From assembly GCF_023015865.1 (NCBI RefSeq), contig NZ_JALKBC010000006.1, positions 1-64,000 of the forward strand: DNA of 64,000 bases. Direction: 5' to 3'. This DNA is from Arenibacter sp. F26102 (GTDB lineage Bacteria > Bacteroidota > Bacteroidia > Flavobacteriales > Flavobacteriaceae). Of the stretch, positions 62,769 through 64,000 are shown in pieces. Position 1 is the first letter of the stretch, and every line of letters starts with the position of its first letter. The translations under genes and the position numbers were made by a program. The notes under the pieces are model-generated. The model saw nothing but the letters and a program-made list of their open reading frames with translations. It ran no database searches and had not been told where the DNA came from.

Positions 62769-64000
62769 ATGACAAATTTAACAAAACTGTTCAGCCTTTT
62801 GATGATGTGCCTCATTAGTTGCAACGTTCTTGCGCAAACGCCTTTTGAGAATCCCATAAAAAAAGAGCCGCGCCTCAACTCCCCATTAGTTGAAACTTCT
62901 CCCTTTGTTTTCCAAAACAAATTATACCTCTTGGAAAACAACCAACACTTCTGGGATGTGGAAGGGGCCAAACCGGGAGATTATTTTCATAAAGATGAAA
63001 TACCAATAAGGGACCTCGAATCGGGGAAAATAATTACTGTTCCCTTAAGAAATCATGGTTTCGGAACAGTATTGACCTGGAAGGACACCGTCTATGTTTT
63101 CGCCGGTAACTACGGAAAGGAAAAACCTTGGCGTCAAATGACAGAGATAACCATGACCAGTTCAAAAGATTTGAAAAATTGGTCAAAGCCCCGAACTGCA
63201 TTTAGGGCCACGGGAAAAGAGTTCTTTTTCAACACCGCGGTATGCAGGGGAAAGGATAAGTTTATACTGCTTTACGAGACCAATGACCCCAAGTGGAAAC
63301 CTTTTATGTTCAGATATTTGGAATCGACAGACCTGATTAACTGGAAGGAAATTCCAGATGCCATTTATGGAACCAACAAATATGTAGGTGGTCCTGCTTT
63401 ATACTATGAAGGGGGCTGGTATTATACCCTATACCTGGAGGCACTTAATAAATCATGGGAAACGCATATTACGCGCTCAAAAGATTTGATTAATTGGGAG
63501 GATGCACCGGCTGACAGGCCTTTCGTTACTTTTGACCCAACCCACTTTAACATGCCTTTGACCGATCCCAAAATCAGTGAAAACAATGCTTCCGATGTGG
63601 AACTGTGTTATTTTAAAGGGAAAACTATTCTTTATTTTACAGGAGGAAATCAACAAATTGCTGGCGATTTGCAAAGGGCTACTTATGAAGGAACCCCTAA
63701 GGAACTATTCGAACATTTTTTCGAAGAGAGCAGAGTAAACACTGAAGCTCCTCCTGAGCACAAAGGCAATTGGACACCTGTTCTTACCGCTCCTCAGGAA
63801 CAAACAATGAATGGAAAAAGCCCCACATTTGAGGTAACCAATAAACCTACCCCACAACAACTTGCATATCAGGAAAGGCAATTAGGTGCATTTATTCATT
63901 ATGGCCCTGCAGCCTATATTGAATCCGACATGATGTCCGTACCCGCTGCCGAGGTTTTCAATCCTTCCCAATTGGATGCCGAGCAATGGGTTAGAACAGC
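62769..64000 (+). CDS. Fusion: GH43/GH117-like five-bladed propeller plus GH29 alpha-L-fucosidase-like domain, 5' part only
   Basis: The frame from ATG 62769 stays open to base 64000 (410 codons), so the C-terminus is outside. A signal peptide (1-24, ending VLAQ) or lipobox (LISC) leads. Residues about 45-320 form a beta-propeller glycosidase fold with three SxDLxNW repeats (SKDLKNWSKP near 131, STDLINWKEI, SKDLINWEDA) and a SENNASDVELCYFKGKT blade. After a Pro/Thr linker, from about residue 369, comes the GH29 N-terminus ERQLGAFIHYGPAAYIES, then SVPAAEVFNPSQLDAEQWV. It likely acts on fucose-containing, for example algal, polysaccharide. The GH29 catalytic Asp and the substrate cannot be checked here. 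Confidence 0.8.
   Translation, partial: MTNLTKLFSLLMMCLISCNVLAQTPFENPIKKEPRLNSPLVETSPFVFQNKLYLLENNQHFWDVEGAKPGDYFHKDEIPIRDLESGKIITVPLRNHGFGTVLTWKDTVYVFAGNYGKEKPWRQMTEITMTSSKDLKNWSKPRTAFRATGKEFFFNTAVCRGKDKFILLYETNDPKWKPFMFRYLESTDLINWKEIPDAIYGTNKYVGGPALYYEGGWYYTLYLEALNKSWETHITRSKDLINWEDAPADRPFVTFDPTHFNMPLTDPKISENNASDVELCYFKGKTILYFTGGNQQIAGDLQRATYEGTPKELFEHFFEESRVNTEAPPEHKGNWTPVLTAPQEQTMNGKSPTFEVTNKPTPQQLAYQERQLGAFIHYGPAAYIESDMMSVPAAEVFNPSQLDAEQWVRT

Noticed and set aside
1-64000. CRISPR array, prophage or transposase genes
   Set aside because: No regularly spaced repeats, no integrase/transposase-like frames; the only direct repeats seen are the 28-bp and 10-bp pairs listed.

Overview
The window is about 64 kb of chromosome from a marine-type, AT-rich Flavobacteriaceae (Bacteroidota) bacterium. 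The evidence is: gliding/type IX secretion genes (sprA, a PorP/SprF protein), alternative complex III feeding a caa3/aa3-type oxidase, energy-transducer TonB, a maeB-ruvA-sprA-gcvH block, RimP-NusA-IF2, and several TTTG / TANNTTTG elements typical of Bacteroidota sigma-A promoters. Nearly all genes lie on the minus strand. I see no rRNA, tRNA, CRISPR array, transposase or prophage.

Layout. 1-444 is the 5' part of a Calx-beta surface protein running off the left edge. 600-5438 (minus) holds fabD, a gamma-carbonic-anhydrase-like protein and a LytTR/LytS-type two-component pair with a TPR sensor. 5758-10431 mixes a VWA protein, a PorP/SprF barrel, a Nfu/NifU iron-sulfur protein, dodecin and MscS. 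10428-20700 (minus) is tsaB plus a large MacB-type export cluster: two [permease X - permease Y - membrane fusion protein] modules, one ATPase and one TolC. 20789-26114 (minus) carries haem-copper oxidase subunits III and IV, haem O synthase, SCO and small assembly proteins. 26342-41847 (minus) carries tonB, a VanZ-like gene, gcvH, sprA, ruvA, maeB, queG, a cytochrome P450 and ruvB. 41999-45084 is a convergent acyl-CoA oxidase-like / DUF2807 pair. 45273-56924 (minus) is actABCDEF-cox2-cox1, a complete quinol-to-oxygen module. 57154-57525 is a small SPOR protein. 57568-62195 (minus) is rimP-nusA-infB. 62769-64000 (plus) is the start of a fusion of a GH43/GH117-like beta-propeller to a GH29 fucosidase-like domain, cut by the right edge.

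How the genes fit together. The two respiratory blocks (20789-26114 and 45273-56924) together encode electron transfer from menaquinol through alternative complex III to cytochrome oxidase, with haem (CtaB) and copper (SCO) assembly factors. TonB, SprA and the PorP/SprF protein belong to envelope transport, secretion and gliding; the Calx-beta protein and the glycosidase fusion are plausible extracellular or envelope products, though no type IX signal is visible for either inside the window.

Most of the window is core genome. I did not find a wholly new system. The items most worth a second look are: the duplicated MacB modules sharing one ATPase, a helix-hairpin-helix tail on the membrane subunit ActC, the glycosidase fusion, a palindromic repeat flanked by a 28-bp duplication of a gene end, and palindromic stop codons shared by convergent genes. 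Start codons and all functional calls are from reading the sequence; no database search was run.
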